From NCBI RefSeq assembly GCF_044803115.1, contig NZ_CP085224.1, forward strand, positions 3,038,001-3,102,000: DNA of 64,000 nucleotides, read 5' to 3'. The first letter of the stretch is position 1. Each line of letters starts with the position of its first letter. The translations under genes and the position numbers were made by a program. Origin of the DNA: Caenispirillum salinarum_A. Lineage in GTDB: Bacteria > Pseudomonadota > Alphaproteobacteria > Rhodospirillales > Rhodospirillaceae. The notes beneath the pieces are model-generated. The model ran no database searches and was not told the origin of the DNA. It saw nothing but the letters and a program-made list of their open reading frames with translations. Positions 35,150 to 43,906 of the stretch are shown here, in pieces.

Positions 35150-35439
35150 TGTTCATCGCCGCTGCCGCCGCCATCCTCGTGACCATCGCCATGGCCATCA
35201 CCCGCGCCGTCAAGGGACCCAGCGTGTGGGACCGCATCCTGGCCGCCAACATGGTCGGCACCAAGACGGTGCTGCTGATCGCCGTGCTGGGCTTCCTGAC
35301 CAACCGGCCGGAATGGGGCGACATCGCGCTGGCCTACACGCTGATCAATTTCGTCGGCGTTATCGCGGTCCTGAAATTCTTCCGCTACCGGAGCCTGGGC
35401 GGTCCGGCCTCCGGCATCGACGACGTGGGCGAGGTGTAG
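35149..35439 (+). CDS. mrpF: Mrp-type antiporter subunit F
   Basis: This 96-residue protein has three short membrane helices and the MrpF motif GPSVWDRILAANMVGTKTVL. It starts in a TGATG overlap with mrpE and ends five bases before mrpG. Confidence 0.94.
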   Translation: MFIAAAAAILVTIAMAITRAVKGPSVWDRILAANMVGTKTVLLIAVLGFLTNRPEWGDIALAYTLINFVGVIAVLKFFRYRSLGGPASGIDDVGEV

Positions 35440-35444
35440 CCGCC

Positions 35445-35882
35445 ATGGACTGGGAGCTTCTGCGCGACGGCCTGTCGTGGGCCATGCTGCTGGGCGGCGC
35501 CGCCTTCTCGCTGATCGGCGGGCTGGGCGTGCTGCGCATGCCCGATATCTACACGCGGATGCACGCGGCCTCGCTGACCGACACAATGGGCGCCATCCTC
35601 ATTCTGGGCGGCCTGATGGTTCAGGGCGGGCTGACGCTGGTGACGGCAAAGCTGGTGCTGACCCTGTTCTTCCTGCTGTTCACCAGCCCCGTCTCCACCC
35701 ACGCGCTGGCCGCCGCCGCGCTCACCGACACGCGCACGGCGCTGCAAGCCCGCGACGACGGCATCCTGGCCCCCATGGAAGTGGACCTGCCCGAGGAGCA
35801 GGATGCTCAGGGCGTCGCCGCTGACGAGGCCGCGCACCGCGCCGCCGGAGACGCCGCCGGAGACAAGGAGTCGCGCGCATGA
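35445..35882 (+). CDS. mrpG: Mrp-type antiporter subunit G
   Basis: The 145-residue subunit has the MnhG pattern: GGAAFSLIGGLGVLRMPDIY then RMHAASLTDTMG and a third helix ending SPVSTHAL. After about residue 95 it has an acidic Ala-rich cytoplasmic tail that is longer than usual. Its stop overlaps the next start (ATGA). Confidence 0.94.
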   Translation: MDWELLRDGLSWAMLLGGAAFSLIGGLGVLRMPDIYTRMHAASLTDTMGAILILGGLMVQGGLTLVTAKLVLTLFFLLFTSPVSTHALAAAALTDTRTALQARDDGILAPMEVDLPEEQDAQGVAADEAAHRAAGDAAGDKESRA

Positions 35883-36448
35883 CGCTTGTCATCGACGTTT
35901 TTCTGTTTCTGTTCCTGATCATCACGGCCGTCGCCATGGCCCGCATGAACAGCCTGTTCGGCGTGGTGATGATGTCGGGCATCTACAGCCTGCTGTCGGC
36001 AGCCCTGTTCATGGTCATGGACGCCATCGACGTCGCCTTCACCGAGGCCGCCGTGGGCGCGGGCATTTCCACCGTGCTCATGCTGGGCACCCTGGCGCTG
36101 GTGGGCCGCACCCAGAAGCCCGCCCTGCGCCGCCACCACTTCGCGGCGCTGGGCATCGTCATCGTCACGGGCATCGCGCTTGTCTACGGCACCTACGACC
36201 TGCCCGCCTTCGGCGACCCGGACAACCCTGTGCAGACCAGCACTGTGACCGAGCGCTATGTCGACGTGTCGGGCCGCGAGATCGGCATTCCCAACATCGT
36301 CACCTCGGTGCTGGCCAGCTATCGCGGCTACGACACCCTGGGCGAGACCGTCGTGGTGTTCACCGCCGCCGTCGCGGTGCTGCTGCTGCTCGGCCGCGCC
36401 CGGCGGCGCAGCGTCAAGGGCGAGGAACGGGGGAGCGACCTGCAATGA
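35879..36448 (+). CDS. DUF4040/MbhD-type subunit (C-terminal part of MrpA as a separate gene)
   Basis: This 189-residue protein has about five membrane helices. The first part matches the DUF4040/MbhD module (MARMNSLFGVVMMSGIYSLLSAALF; DVAFTEAAVGAGISTVLM), which in classical Mrp systems is fused to the C-terminus of MrpA. The later part resembles MbhE. The usual ND5-like N-terminus of MrpA is not attached, so MrpA is split here. It overlaps mrpB by ATGA. Confidence 0.9.
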   Translation: MTLVIDVFLFLFLIITAVAMARMNSLFGVVMMSGIYSLLSAALFMVMDAIDVAFTEAAVGAGISTVLMLGTLALVGRTQKPALRRHHFAALGIVIVTGIALVYGTYDLPAFGDPDNPVQTSTVTERYVDVSGREIGIPNIVTSVLASYRGYDTLGETVVVFTAAVAVLLLLGRARRRSVKGEERGSDLQ

Positions 36449-36861
36449 TGCACCGTCATCCCATTCTGCGCACCGTCTCGAAGCTGCTGATCGCACCGAT
36501 CATGCTGTTCGCGCTCTACGTCCAGTTCCACGGTGACTACGGGCCGGGCGGCGGTTTCCAGGCCGGCGTCATCCTCGCTGTCGCCTTCATCCTTTATGCC
36601 CTGATGTTCGGCGTCGAGACCGCCCGGCGCGTGGCCCCCATGTCGGTCCTGCGGTTCCTGACGGCCTTCGGGGTGCTGCTCTTCGGCGGTACCGGCGTGG
36701 CCGGCATCCTGCTGGGCGGCGCCTTCCTGGACTACAACGTGCTCGCCACCGATCCCAAGGCCGGCCAGCACATCGGCATCCTGCTGGTGGAAGGGGGCGT
36801 GGGCATCACCGTCGCCTCGGTCATGATCGTGCTGTTCTTCACGTTCGCGGGGCGCAAGTGA
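36445..36861 (+). CDS. mrpB: Mrp-type antiporter subunit B
   Basis: The 138-residue MnhB-domain protein has four membrane helices and the motif FHGDYGPGGGFQAGVILA near residue 28. There are two consecutive ATG codons at the start; the first overlaps the preceding stop. The stop overlaps mrpC (TGATG). Confidence 0.94.
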   Translation: MMHRHPILRTVSKLLIAPIMLFALYVQFHGDYGPGGGFQAGVILAVAFILYALMFGVETARRVAPMSVLRFLTAFGVLLFGGTGVAGILLGGAFLDYNVLATDPKAGQHIGILLVEGGVGITVASVMIVLFFTFAGRK

Positions 36862-37319
36862 TGAACGACCTGCTTCAAATCGTCATCGACCACTATAACT
36901 ACTGGATTGTCATCACGCTGATGATGATCGGGTTCTACGTGGTGATCGCGCGCGGCAATCTCGTGAAGAAGCTTGTCGGCCTGAACATTTTTCAGACCAG
37001 CGTCTTCCTGCTTTACATCAGCGTCGGCAACGTCATGGGCGGCACCGCCCCCATCCTGGTCAGCGAGGCCGCGGAAGGCCGGCCGACGTCGCAGGTGCTC
37101 TACACCAACCCGCTGACGAGCGTGCTGATCCTGACGGCCATCGTGGTGGGCGTGGCGACAACGTCGCTGGGCCTGGCGCTGGTGGTGCGCATCAAGGAAA
37201 GCTACGGCACGATGGAAGAGGACGAGATCATCGACATGGACCAGGCCGAGGACAAGGCCGAGCGCGACCGCCTGCGCGGCCCGTCGCCGGAAGAGATCGC
37301 GGAGGGTCATCCGTCGTGA
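36861..37319 (+). CDS. mrpC: Mrp-type antiporter subunit C
   Basis: MrpC is the NuoK-like subunit. The 152 residues show three helices with GFYVVIARGNLVKKLVGLNIFQTSVFLL and the later DPLTSVLILTAIVVG-type block (here NPLTSVLILTAIVVG). An acidic tail follows residue 115. It overlaps mrpD by four bases (GTGA). Confidence 0.94.
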   Translation: MNDLLQIVIDHYNYWIVITLMMIGFYVVIARGNLVKKLVGLNIFQTSVFLLYISVGNVMGGTAPILVSEAAEGRPTSQVLYTNPLTSVLILTAIVVGVATTSLGLALVVRIKESYGTMEEDEIIDMDQAEDKAERDRLRGPSPEEIAEGHPS

Positions 37320-38806
37320 CCCTTCTGCCTCACCTCGCCGCCCTCCAGGTCGTCATCCCCCTGCTCGCCGCCCCCATCTGCATGATGCTCCGCCGCCCCG
37401 GACCGGCGTGGGGCTTTGCGACGCTGGTGGCGTTGACCGACTTCGTGATCTCGCTGGTCCTGCTGTGGCAGGTGCAGACCGGCGGAGCGTTCTCCTACGC
37501 CATCGGCAACTGGGCCGCTCCCTGGGGCATCGAGTACCGCGTCGACGCCCTGGCCGCCTACATGCTGGTCATCATCTCGGCCATGGGCGCGGCGGTCATG
37601 CTGTTCGCCCGCCGGTCCATCGAGGCCGAGATCCAGCACGAGCGCATCTACCTGTTCTACACCTGCTACCTGCTGTGCCTGACCGGCCTGCTGGGCATGG
37701 TGATCACCGGGGACGCCTTCAACCTGTTCGTCTTCCTGGAAATTTCCTCGCTGTCCAGCTACGCCATGATCGCCATGGGGCGCGGGCGCCGGGCTCTTGC
37801 GGCCTCCTTCCACTACCTGATCCTGGGCACGGTGGGCGCGACCTTCTACGTCATCGGCATCGGCCTGGTCTACGCGCTGACCGGCACGCTGAACATGGCC
37901 GATCTGTCGCGCCTGCTGCCCGAGGCGGCCGGTTACCGCACGCTGGAGGTGGCGCTGGCCTTCATCACCGTCGGCGTGGCGCTGAAGCTGGCCCTGTTCC
38001 CGCTGCACAAGTGGCTGCCCGACGCCTATTCCTACGCGCCCTCGGTGGTGTCGGCCTTTCTGGCGTCGACGGCCACCAAGGTGGCTCTCTACGTGCTGAT
38101 CCGGCTGTTCTTCACGGTCTTCGGCGCCAACTACCTGACCGAGGGCATCCCGGTGGCCGAGGTGCTGCTGGTGACCGCCATCGCCGCCATGTTCTCGGGC
38201 TCGGCCGTCGCCATCTGGCAGGCGGACCTCAAGCGCAGCCTAGCCTATTCTTCGGTCGCGCAGATCGGATACATGGTGCTGGGCGTGGCGCTGATTTCGG
38301 CGGCCGGCATGGCGGCGGGCCTGCTTCACCTGTTCAACCACGCACTGATGAAGGCCTGCCTGTTCCTGGCGCTGGGCGCGGTGTTCTATCGCCTGAAGTC
38401 GGTCAACATCCGCGACATGGAGGGCATCGCCCGCCAGATGCCGCTGACCATGGGTGCCTTCGTCGTGGGGGGCTTGAGCCTGATCGGCGTGCCGCTGACT
38501 GCCGGCTTCATTTCCAAGTGGTACCTCATGCTCGCAAGCTTCCAGGACGGCCGCTGGTGGCTGGCGGTGTTGATCGTGCTGTCGAGCCTGCTGGCCGTCG
38601 TCTACGTCTGGCGCGTGGTGGAGGCCGCCTACCTGCGGCCCCGCCCGCACGGGGCGCCGGCCGTGCGCGAAGCCCCGGTGAGCCTGCTCGCGCCGCTGTG
38701 GGGCCTGGCGCTCGCCAACATCTGGTTCGGCCTTGATACCAGCTATTCCTACGGCGCCGCACGATGGGCCGCCGAGGCGCTGTTCCGGGCGGGAGGTCTG
38801 CTATGA
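37316..38806 (+). CDS. mrpD: Mrp-type antiporter subunit D, first MrpD-like protein
   Basis: The 496-residue NuoM/N-type subunit has about 14 membrane helices. The conserved Glu of TM5 lies in NLFVFLEISSLSSY and the key TM7 lysine is Lys224 in GVALKLALFPLHKWLPDAY. It starts with GTG. This subunit should form a proton-translocating channel of the complex. Confidence 0.95.
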   Translation: MTLLPHLAALQVVIPLLAAPICMMLRRPGPAWGFATLVALTDFVISLVLLWQVQTGGAFSYAIGNWAAPWGIEYRVDALAAYMLVIISAMGAAVMLFARRSIEAEIQHERIYLFYTCYLLCLTGLLGMVITGDAFNLFVFLEISSLSSYAMIAMGRGRRALAASFHYLILGTVGATFYVIGIGLVYALTGTLNMADLSRLLPEAAGYRTLEVALAFITVGVALKLALFPLHKWLPDAYSYAPSVVSAFLASTATKVALYVLIRLFFTVFGANYLTEGIPVAEVLLVTAIAAMFSGSAVAIWQADLKRSLAYSSVAQIGYMVLGVALISAAGMAAGLLHLFNHALMKACLFLALGAVFYRLKSVNIRDMEGIARQMPLTMGAFVVGGLSLIGVPLTAGFISKWYLMLASFQDGRWWLAVLIVLSSLLAVVYVWRVVEAAYLRPRPHGAPAVREAPVSLLAPLWGLALANIWFGLDTSYSYGAARWAAEALFRAGGLL

Positions 38807-40296
38807 GCCCGCTGCTCTGGATGCTGGTGACGCCGCTGATCGGCGGCGTCGGGATCCTGCTCGCAAACCGTCAACCCAACGCGCGTGAAGGCGTCACCAT
38901 CCTGACGGCGGCAGCGCTGATCTGGCAGGTCTGGGGTCTGGCGCCCGAGGTGCTGGCCGGCGGCCGGCCCGAGGCGACCTTCTTCGAGATCGTGCCCGGC
39001 ATCGAGTTGGCCTTCCGGGTCGAGCCGCTGGGCATGCTGTTCGCGCTGGTGGCCTCGGGGCTGTGGATCATCGCCTCGGCCTATTCCATCGGCTACATGC
39101 GCGGCAACCACGAGAAGCACCAGACGCGCTTCTACCTGTTCTTCGCCGTGTCCATCGCCGCCACCATCGGCGTGGCGTTCTCGGCCAACCTGTTCACGCT
39201 GTTCGTCTTCTACGAGGCGCTGACACTGGCGACCTATCCGCTGGTCACTCACGCGGGCTCCGCCAAGGCGCGGCACGGCGGACGCACCTACCTGGGCATC
39301 CTGATCGCCACCTCCATCGGGCTGCTGCTGACCGCCATCATCTGGACGTGGTGGGCGACAGGCACGACCGAGTTCACCCCCGGCGGCATCCTGGGCCAGC
39401 AGATCAAGGGCCCGGAAGTGGGGCTGCTGCTGTTCCTGTTCATGTTCGGCATCGGCAAGGCGGCCCTCATGCCCATCCACCGCTGGCTGCCGGCGGCCAT
39501 GGTGGCTCCGACGCCGGTGTCGGCCCTGCTGCACGCCGTGGCGGTCGTGAAGGCGGGCGTCTTTTCGGTCATCAAGGTGATCGTCTACGTCTTCGGCTGG
39601 GAAAACCTCGCCGCCACCCCCAGCGCCGAATGGCTGCTGTACGTCGCGGGCGGGACCATCGTCGCCGCCTCGCTGATCGCCATGCGGCAGGACAACCTGA
39701 AGCGCCGGCTGGCGTATTCCACCGTCAGCCAGTTGTCCTACGTGACCATGGCTGCGGCCATCCTGGCGCCGTTGTCGCTGGTGGGCGCCGCCCTGCACAT
39801 CGCCGCCCACGCGCTGGGCAAGATCACGCTGTTCTTCGCGGCCGGCGCCATCCACACCGCGGCCCACAAGGACTACGTGAGCCAGCTGGACGGCATCGGC
39901 CGGCGCATGCCCTGGACCATGGGCGCCTTCGCCGTCGGCGCGCTGTCCATGATCGGCGTGCCGCCGACCGCCGGCTTCATCTCGAAGTGGTACATGCTGC
40001 TGGGCGCCTATGACGTTCAGGCCTGGTTCGCCGTCGGCGTCATCACGCTGTCGACGCTGTTGAACGCCGCCTATTTCCTGCCCATCGTCTACGCGGCCTT
40101 CTTCAAGCCGGAGAAGCCCATGCACGCCGACGGCCATGCCCACACGCACCACAACCACGACTACAGCAACCACGGCGAGGCGCCCTGGCCCTCGGTCGTC
40201 GCCCTGACGCTGACGGCGGCGGGCACCGTGGCACTGTTCTTCTTCGCCGAAGTTCCGCTGGACCTGGCGCGCCAGATGATCGAGGCCACGCCATGA
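38803..40296 (+). CDS. Second MrpD/NuoL-like antiporter subunit
   Basis: The 497-residue protein is a second proton-channel subunit. It has the TM5 glutamate in LFVFYEALTLATYPLV and the TM7 lysine as Lys219 in FGIGKAALMPIHRWLPAAM. A His-rich loop (HADGHAHTHHNHD) near residue 445 lies between two late helices and could bind metal. The ATG has GGGAGG upstream and overlaps the first mrpD stop. It may supply the function of the ND5-like half of MrpA. Confidence 0.93.
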   Translation: MSPLLWMLVTPLIGGVGILLANRQPNAREGVTILTAAALIWQVWGLAPEVLAGGRPEATFFEIVPGIELAFRVEPLGMLFALVASGLWIIASAYSIGYMRGNHEKHQTRFYLFFAVSIAATIGVAFSANLFTLFVFYEALTLATYPLVTHAGSAKARHGGRTYLGILIATSIGLLLTAIIWTWWATGTTEFTPGGILGQQIKGPEVGLLLFLFMFGIGKAALMPIHRWLPAAMVAPTPVSALLHAVAVVKAGVFSVIKVIVYVFGWENLAATPSAEWLLYVAGGTIVAASLIAMRQDNLKRRLAYSTVSQLSYVTMAAAILAPLSLVGAALHIAAHALGKITLFFAAGAIHTAAHKDYVSQLDGIGRRMPWTMGAFAVGALSMIGVPPTAGFISKWYMLLGAYDVQAWFAVGVITLSTLLNAAYFLPIVYAAFFKPEKPMHADGHAHTHHNHDYSNHGEAPWPSVVALTLTAAGTVALFFFAEVPLDLARQMIEATP

Positions 40297-40577
40297 CGAA
40301 GACGCCCGAAACCACCGCCCCCCGCAAGAGCCCCGGGCAGGAGGACGGCGGCGGGCTTTCGCTGCCGCCCCTGCCCTGGCTGATCGGCGCGGCCGTCGTG
40401 CTGGCCGTGCTGGTGGGCGCCGATGCGCTCATGGACTTCAAGCCGCACTTCGGCGTCGACGGCATCTTCGGCTTCCATGCGGCCTACGGCCTGTTGAGCG
40501 GCCTGTTCGTGGTGATCGTCGCCAAGATCGCCGGCATCTTCCTGAAGCGGACGGACACGTACTATGACGCAGATTAG
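40293..40577 (+). CDS. 94-residue membrane protein inside the Mrp operon
   Basis: The protein has a disordered N-terminus, a first membrane helix at about 29-46 (LIGAAVVLAVLVGADALM), and a second at about 63-83 (AAYGLLSGLFVVIVAKIAG), ending FLKRTDTYYDAD. It overlaps genes on both sides (4 and 14 bases), which ties it firmly to the operon. I do not know a named Mrp subunit of this kind; it may be an accessory subunit that joins the third MrpD-like protein to the complex. Confidence 0.85.
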   Translation: MTKTPETTAPRKSPGQEDGGGLSLPPLPWLIGAAVVLAVLVGADALMDFKPHFGVDGIFGFHAAYGLLSGLFVVIVAKIAGIFLKRTDTYYDAD

Positions 40578-42264
40578 CGCCCTGGTGCCGCCCGGCGTCA
40601 TCCTCATGATCGGCGGCCTGCTGCTGGCCCTGCTGCGCGGTGCGCCCGCCGCCCGCGCCGTGATCCTGCCGCTGGCCCCGCTGGTGACCCTGTGGGCCGT
40701 CTGGCAGGTGCCCGACGCGGTGGTGATGTCGGCGGCCTTCCTGGACTACCGGCTGGACATCGTGGAGGGCGGCGCCCTGTCGCGCCTGTTCGCCACCATC
40801 TTCGCCATCATGGCGTTCCTGGGCGGCCTCTATGCCATGAAGCGCGACAGCGTCATGGAACTGGCCGCCGCTTTCATCTATGCGGGCGGGGCGATCGGCG
40901 TCTGCTTCGCCGGCGACCTGGTGACGCTGTTCGTCTTCTGGGAAGTCATGGCGATCGCCTCGGCGACCGTCATCTGGGCCAACCGGACCGAAGGCTCCTT
41001 CGCCGCGGGCATGCGCTACCTGTTCATTCACCTGCTGGGCGGCGTGCTGCTCATGGCGGGCATCGCCGCATGGGTCGCGGAGACGGGCTCGCTGGACCTG
41101 CAAGCCATGACCCCGACCGACGTCGCGACTTGGCTCATGCTGGTGGGTGTGCTGGTCAACGCGGGCGCGCCGCCGCTGTGGGCCTGGGTGGGCGACGCCT
41201 ACCCCGAAGCGTCGTGGTCGGGCACGGTGTTCCTGTCGGCCTTCACCACCAAGACGGCCGTCTACGTGGTGCTGGTGCTGTTCCCCGGCGTGGCCCTGCT
41301 GACGTGGATCGGCCTGGCGATGATCGTCTACGGCATCATCTACGCCCTGTTGGACAACGACATCCGCCGCATCCTGGCCTATTCCATCGTCAACCAGGTG
41401 GGCTTCATGCTGGTGGCCGCCGGCATCGGCACCGAGATGGCGCTGAACGGTGCGGCCGCCCATGCCTTTGCCCACATCATCTACAAGGCGCTGCTGCTGA
41501 TGTCGGCCGGCGCGGTGCTTTACCAGACCGGCATCCGCAAGGCGACCGACCTGGGCGGGCTGGCGAAGACCATGCCCATCACCGCCGTCTGCGGCATCAT
41601 CGGCGCCTTTGCCATCGCCGGCTTCCCGGCCACCTCGGGCTATGTCAGCAAGTCGCTGATCACCACCGCCGCCGCCGATGCGCATCTGGCGTGGGTGTGG
41701 TTCCCGCTGGAAACGGCATCCGCCGCCACCTTCGTCTACCTGGGCCTGCGGTGGCCGTGGCTGATCTTCTTCGGCAAGAACAACAGCGGCCTGACGCCCA
41801 AGGACCCGCCGCCGACCATGACCGCCGCCATGGTGCTGACGGCCGTGCTGTGCATCGGCGTCGGCATCTGGCCCTCGGCGCTCTATGGCCTGCTGCCGGC
41901 CCCGCCCGACTTCAGCCCCTACAGCGTCTACAAGGTGGTCCACCAGCTTCAGTTGCTGCTGTTCGCCGGACTCGCGTTCTTCGCGCTGAAGCCCCTGCTG
42001 CGGCCCAAGCGCACCATCACGCTGGACTTCGACTGGTTCTACCGCCGCTTCGGCACCTTCCTGGCCGCCGAGTTCGGAATGCGCGGCGTGCGCGCCGGCG
42101 GCAGCGTGCTGGACGTCTTCCAGGGCGGCCTGCGCCGTTTCGTCACCTTCGTCGAGACCCACCACGGTCCCGGCGGCCTGCTGGCGCGCACCTGGGCCAC
42201 CAGCACCGCGGTGTTCGGCGTGGTGCTTCTGCTGCTGATCTATCTGATCATCTATTTCGTCTAA
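40564..42264 (+). CDS. Third MrpD-like antiporter subunit, divergent
   Basis: The 566-residue protein has about 14-15 membrane helices plus a C-terminal extension with a basic loop (RRFGTFLAAEFGMRGVRAGG) and a final helix. The TM5 glutamate is kept (TLFVFWEVMAIASATVIW). At the TM7 position where the other two subunits have lysine there is Asn199 (GVLVNAGAPPLWAWVGDAY), and the nearby His is Trp. It may therefore be a structural or modified channel subunit. It ends the operon and is followed by a long hairpin. Confidence 0.92.
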   Translation: MTQISALVPPGVILMIGGLLLALLRGAPAARAVILPLAPLVTLWAVWQVPDAVVMSAAFLDYRLDIVEGGALSRLFATIFAIMAFLGGLYAMKRDSVMELAAAFIYAGGAIGVCFAGDLVTLFVFWEVMAIASATVIWANRTEGSFAAGMRYLFIHLLGGVLLMAGIAAWVAETGSLDLQAMTPTDVATWLMLVGVLVNAGAPPLWAWVGDAYPEASWSGTVFLSAFTTKTAVYVVLVLFPGVALLTWIGLAMIVYGIIYALLDNDIRRILAYSIVNQVGFMLVAAGIGTEMALNGAAAHAFAHIIYKALLLMSAGAVLYQTGIRKATDLGGLAKTMPITAVCGIIGAFAIAGFPATSGYVSKSLITTAAADAHLAWVWFPLETASAATFVYLGLRWPWLIFFGKNNSGLTPKDPPPTMTAAMVLTAVLCIGVGIWPSALYGLLPAPPDFSPYSVYKVVHQLQLLLFAGLAFFALKPLLRPKRTITLDFDWFYRRFGTFLAAEFGMRGVRAGGSVLDVFQGGLRRFVTFVETHHGPGGLLARTWATSTAVFGVVLLLLIYLIIYFV

Positions 42265-42294
42265 CGGGGGCCGCCGCACCCGCAGGGTCGGATG

Positions 42295-42332
42295 ACAAGG
42301 CCGGAAAGCCGACGGTGGCTTTCCGGCCTTGT
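42295..42332 (+). terminator. Long hairpin ending the Mrp operon
   Basis: A 16-bp perfect stem (arms 42295-42310 and 42317-42332) with a 6-base loop lies 30 bases past the last Mrp gene. No T-run follows, but its stability makes a terminator or mRNA 3' end likely. Confidence 0.75.
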
Positions 42333-42380
42333 GCTATCCATATGAGCGGCTGGAGATTTCCTCGACCTCGGGAGACCGCC

Positions 42381-43391
42381 GTGCTTCGACGCCTCGTCCT
42401 GTCCACCGCCGCGCTGCTTGCCGCCGCCGCCGCCGCCCCCGCCCTGGCCGCCGATCCTCCGGCCGCGCCCTGGCAGTCGCCGCTGTTGCAGGACCACCCG
42501 CTGGTCGGCACCTTCGTCGAGGCCTCCACGGGCGTGACGCTGTCGGCGGAAGATGTGCTGTCGCGCGCCACCGACGCCCGCTACCTGATCCTGGGAGAGC
42601 GCCACGACAACCCGGACCACCACGACCTCCAGGCCTGGGCGACCGAACAGGTGGTGGAGCGCGGCCGGCGGCCGGCCATCGTCTACGAAATGTTCGAGGC
42701 CGACGAGCAGGACGAGATCGACGCCTTCCTGGCCGGCGGCCCCGCCGACGCGGCCGGTCTGGGCGAGGCGGTTGACTGGGCGGAGTCCGGCTGGCCGGCG
42801 TGGGAGCACTACCGCCCCATGGCCGACACCGCCGTCGCGCACGGGCTGCCCGTCCTGGCCGGCAACCTGGCGCGCGACACCATTCGCGACATTGCCCGTC
42901 AGGGTCTCGATACCCTGCCCGACGACCAGGTGAACCGCCTGGGCCTGCTGGAGCCGGACACGCCCGCCATCCTGGCCGCCATGACCCGCGACGTGGACGA
43001 AGGCCACTGCAACCTCATGCCCGAGGAGGCCATCGCGCCCATGGTCACGGTGCAGCGCGCCCGCGACGCCCGCATGGCCGCCGCCATGATCCAGGGGCTT
43101 GAGGCCGAGGGCACCGATCAGGCCATCCTCATCACGGGCAATGGCCATGCGCGCACGGATCGCGGGGTGCCCCTGCGCCTGCGCCAGATGGATATTGCGG
43201 CCGGGGATGTCCTGGTCATCGCACCCATGGAGGTGCGCGAGGGCATGACCAAGGTCGCCGACTATGCCAAGGCCTGGGGCGGGGAGAGCCGTAACGCGCC
43301 GTTCGACATCCTGTACTTCACCCCGCGGCTGGACATGGTCGACCACTGCGAGGAACTGCGCGCCCGCATGGAGAAGAAGAAGGCGGAGTAG
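42381..43391 (+). CDS. ChaN-like haem-binding protein (Cofac_haem_bdg family)
   Basis: The 336-residue exported protein has a signal peptide (LLAAAAAAPALAA, about 1-23). The mature part has YLILGERHDNPDHHDLQ (GE-H motif), IVYEMFEADEQ, WPAWEHYRPMADTA and LITGNGHARTDRGVP, which match the ChaN/haem-binding uptake family. I prefer the GTG at 42381, with GGGAG about 7 bases upstream and an ideal signal peptide, over an ATG 13 codons earlier. It may handle haem or iron in the periplasm. Confidence 0.85.
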   Translation: MLRRLVLSTAALLAAAAAAPALAADPPAAPWQSPLLQDHPLVGTFVEASTGVTLSAEDVLSRATDARYLILGERHDNPDHHDLQAWATEQVVERGRRPAIVYEMFEADEQDEIDAFLAGGPADAAGLGEAVDWAESGWPAWEHYRPMADTAVAHGLPVLAGNLARDTIRDIARQGLDTLPDDQVNRLGLLEPDTPAILAAMTRDVDEGHCNLMPEEAIAPMVTVQRARDARMAAAMIQGLEAEGTDQAILITGNGHARTDRGVPLRLRQMDIAAGDVLVIAPMEVREGMTKVADYAKAWGGESRNAPFDILYFTPRLDMVDHCEELRARMEKKKAE

Positions 43392-43456
43392 CGCCCGCGT
43401 ACCACCTTGGTCTAAGTTACCTCTTCCGTTCACTTCGCCTGGAAGAGGTCATGCCC

Positions 43457-43900
43457 ATGGTGTTCCGCTCCCTCGCCTTCGCTGCCGCTGCCCTCGTCTC
43501 CGCCGCCCTTGTCGTGCCCGAGGCCCATGCGGCGGACCCGGACTGCCACCGCGTCGCCCGCGGCGGTCAGACGGCGCGGGCGACTGTCTACTTCGACACC
43601 GGCAAGACCACCATCGCCGCCCACCACCGCAAGGAGTTGGAGCGCGTCGCCTACGACGCCAAGTACCAGATCAAGGTCTGCCTCATCGGTCAGGCGGACC
43701 GCCAGGGCAACCCGGAGTTCAACAAGCGCCTGGCGCTCAAGCGGGCGCAGGCGGTGCGGGCACTGCTGATCGACTACGGCGTTCCGGCGGGCGTGCTGGT
43801 GCCGGTGTCGGTCGGCGAGGCCTACGGTGCTTTCGGAGGCGACTACAAGGACGGGCAGGAGCGCCGCGTGGAAATCCATTTCCCGCGGCGCCGCGAGTGA
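43457..43900 (+). CDS. Periplasmic OmpA-domain protein
   Basis: The 147-residue protein has a signal peptide (about 1-26, ending AHAAD) and one OmpA C-terminal domain (VYFDTGKTTIAAHHRKELERVA, then GQADRQGNPEFNKRLALKRAQAV) that should bind peptidoglycan. There is no beta-barrel. Two cysteines may form a disulfide. The ATG at 43457 has GAGG 8 bases upstream; another ATG two codons earlier is too close to it. It converges with the Panacea-domain gene. Confidence 0.88.
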   Translation: MVFRSLAFAAAALVSAALVVPEAHAADPDCHRVARGGQTARATVYFDTGKTTIAAHHRKELERVAYDAKYQIKVCLIGQADRQGNPEFNKRLALKRAQAVRALLIDYGVPAGVLVPVSVGEAYGAFGGDYKDGQERRVEIHFPRRRE

Positions 43901-43906
43901 TCACCC

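Noticed and set aside
40692..42341. Long open frame continuing from ChaN upstream through the third MrpD-like gene
   Set aside because: The upstream part is Arg/Gly/His-rich shadow sequence of a clear membrane protein in another frame. The real gene begins at a signal peptide near 42381.
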